Below, piece after piece: positions 6,304 through 7,650 of a stretch of 7,650 nt of DNA. The DNA lies in NCBI GenBank assembly GCA_902793875.1, contig CADBFL010000073.1, forward strand, positions 1 to 7,650. The letters run 5' to 3'. Every line of letters starts with the position of its first letter. Position 1 is the first letter of the stretch. Under the pieces are notes generated by a model. The model worked only from the letters and a program-made list of their open reading frames with translations, was not told the DNA's origin and searched no databases. The DNA comes from an uncultured Eubacteriales bacterium. GTDB lineage: Bacteria > Bacillota > Clostridia > Peptostreptococcales > Anaerovoracaceae. The position numbers and the translations under genes were made by a program.

Positions 6304-7650
6304 ATGGCAGATATCAAAGTAACAGTTGATAATATTACTGTAACTGTTCCGGAAGGTTCCACCTTACTGGATGCAGCGCATAAGGCCGGCGTTTACATCC
6401 CTACGCTGTGCTACTTAAGAGACATCAACGAGATCGGCGCGTGCAGGATGTGCGTGTGCGAGGTCGAGGGTGCAAGAGCGCTCGTGGCTGCCTGTGTATA
6501 TCCGTGCACGGACGGCATGATCGCTCATACGAATACTGAAAAGATCAAGGAATACAGACGCAAGACTCTGCAGCTCATCCTGTCGGATCACGATCAGGAC
6601 TGCCTCGGATGCGTGCGCAGCACAAACTGCGAGCTCCAGGCGATGTGCAAGAGATACGGCGTCGAAAACACGGACTTCTACGCAGGCAAGAGGAACGAAT
6701 TCAGCATCGACGATTCTTCCGCTTCCATCGTAAGAGACAACAACAAGTGCATACTCTGCAGAAGATGTACCGCGGCGTGCGAGAAGTATCAGGGCATCGG
6801 CGTCATCGGCGCAAATGAAAGAGGCTTCGATACATACATCGGTTCCGCGTTCAACCTGCCGCTCGCAGAGACGAGCTGCGTAAACTGCGGACAGTGCATC
6901 GTTGCGTGCCCGGTAGGCGCTCTGCACGAGAAGGATTCGACAGCCGCTGTCAAGGCCGCTCTCGAGGATCCTTCGAAGACAGTCGTCATCCAGGCCGCTC
7001 CTTCGGTCAGAGTCGGACTCGGCGAATGCTTCGGCATGCCGATCGGCGCTGAGGTCGAGGGCAAGCTCGCCGCAGGAATGAGAAGACTCGGCTTCGACGC
7101 TGTGTTCGACACGAACTTCTCGGCCGACCTCACAATCGTAGAGGAAGCCAACGAGCTTATCGAGAGAGTCACGAACGGCGGAGTGCTCCCTCTGATCACA
7201 TCCTGCTCGCCGGGCTGGGTCAAGTTCATCGAGCACTACTATCCTGAACTCCTGCCTCACGTATCCAGCTGCAAATCTCCGCAGCAGATGTTCGGAGCAG
7301 TTGTAAAGAGCTACTGGGCGGAGAAGAAGGGCATCGACCCTAAGGATATCGTAAGCGTATCCGTCATGCCTTGCACAGCCAAGAAGTTCGAGGTCGGAAG
7401 ACCTGATCAGGACGCCAACGGAGTGCCTGATGTGGACTACGCTCTGACCACCAGAGAGCTCGGCAAGATGATAGACGAAGCCGGCATCGACTTCATGAGC
7501 CTGCCTGACGAGGGCTATGACGATCCTCTGGGCGAAAGCACCGGAGCTGCCGTCATCTTCGGCGCCACAGGCGGAGTAATGGAAGCTGCGCTGCGTACCG
7601 CTGTAGAGTGGATCACCGGCAAGGAGCTCGGCAAGGATCTCCTCGAGTTC
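6304..7650 (+). CDS. hydA: [FeFe]-hydrogenase catalytic alpha subunit HydA (3' partial)
   Basis: The frame runs open from the ATG at 6304 to the window end (449 codons). AGGAGGTGA (6291-6299) overlaps the hydB stop and sits just upstream. The subunit makes or oxidises H2 at the H-cluster. N-terminal clusters in order are: [2Fe-2S] with C36, C47, C50, C64; a His-Cys 4Fe-4S with H96, C100, C103, C109; and two ferredoxin 4Fe-4S sets, C149/C152/C155/C159 and C192/C195/C198/C202. The hydrogenase domain begins near 225. Its L1 motif is TSCSPGW (299-305) and L2 is MPCTAKKFE (355-363). The proton path is intact by spacing to CpI: E281, E284, R288, C301, S321. The position before the L1 proline is Ser302 rather than the textbook Cys. 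The L3 motif with the last two H-cluster cysteines, and any C-terminal extra cluster domain, lie outside the window. The hydC-hydB-hydA order supports a bifurcating, NADH- and ferredoxin-linked enzyme. Confidence 0.95.
   Translation, partial: MADIKVTVDNITVTVPEGSTLLDAAHKAGVYIPTLCYLRDINEIGACRMCVCEVEGARALVAACVYPCTDGMIAHTNTEKIKEYRRKTLQLILSDHDQDCLGCVRSTNCELQAMCKRYGVENTDFYAGKRNEFSIDDSSASIVRDNNKCILCRRCTAACEKYQGIGVIGANERGFDTYIGSAFNLPLAETSCVNCGQCIVACPVGALHEKDSTAAVKAALEDPSKTVVIQAAPSVRVGLGECFGMPIGAEVEGKLAAGMRRLGFDAVFDTNFSADLTIVEEANELIERVTNGGVLPLITSCSPGWVKFIEHYYPELLPHVSSCKSPQQMFGAVVKSYWAEKKGIDPKDIVSVSVMPCTAKKFEVGRPDQDANGVPDVDYALTTRELGKMIDEAGIDFMSLPDEGYDDPLGESTGAAVIFGATGGVMEAALRTAVEWITGKELGKDLLEF

Noticed and set aside
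6415..7260. Open reading frame of 281 codons on the minus strand, antisense to hydA
   Set aside because: It is a shadow of the strongly biased hydA codon pattern, with no motif and no ribosome-binding site identified.

Overview
The window looks like chromosomal DNA of an anaerobic, fermentative Clostridia-type bacterium (Bacillota) with fairly GC-rich coding sequence. The evidence is strong AGGAGG ribosome-binding sites, a glycyl-radical-enzyme activase with two ferredoxin clusters, and a three-gene [FeFe]-hydrogenase operon of the electron-bifurcating HydABC type. Genus cannot be assigned from the sequence alone. No tRNA, rRNA, CRISPR array, insertion sequence or phage gene was seen.

Layout. 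(1) Positions 1-2613 (+): the 3' part of a membrane-bound signalling protein (7TM-like region, PAS-like domain, coiled coil, HD-GYP cyclic-di-GMP phosphodiesterase domain), followed 22 bases later by a glycyl-radical-enzyme activating protein of the radical SAM family. The pair probably ends at an intrinsic terminator at 2632-2663. (2) Positions 2663-3694 (-): a convergent gene for an S66-family (LD-carboxypeptidase/MccF-like) serine peptidase; its stop codon touches the T-run of that terminator. (3) Positions 3695-3909: an AT-rich divergent intergenic region with a good minus-strand extended -10 promoter, a plausible plus-strand promoter, and two overlapping inverted repeats over the plus promoter's -10 and start area. 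(4) Positions 3910-7650 (+): hydC, hydB and hydA, tightly packed (16 and 11 bases apart), with hydA cut by the window end.

How they work together. HydC (NuoE-like), HydB (NuoF-like, FMN and NAD(H) site) and HydA (H-cluster hydrogenase with an N-terminal relay of Fe-S clusters) should form a soluble complex. By analogy with Thermotoga maritima HydABC, it would couple H2 turnover to NADH and ferredoxin together. This is the energy-metabolism core of the window. The activase implies a glycyl-radical enzyme elsewhere, since none is encoded here. The HD-GYP protein presumably links an external or membrane signal to c-di-GMP levels.

Most of the window is known biology. The points most worth a second look are a serine next to the invariant proline of the hydrogenase L1 motif (TSCSPGW), at the position numbered as an H-cluster ligand in CpI; the inverted repeats over the hyd promoter; an activase with no visible partner enzyme; and a strong contrast in isoleucine codon use between the hyd operon and the upstream genes. 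I did not find a convincing wholly new system.
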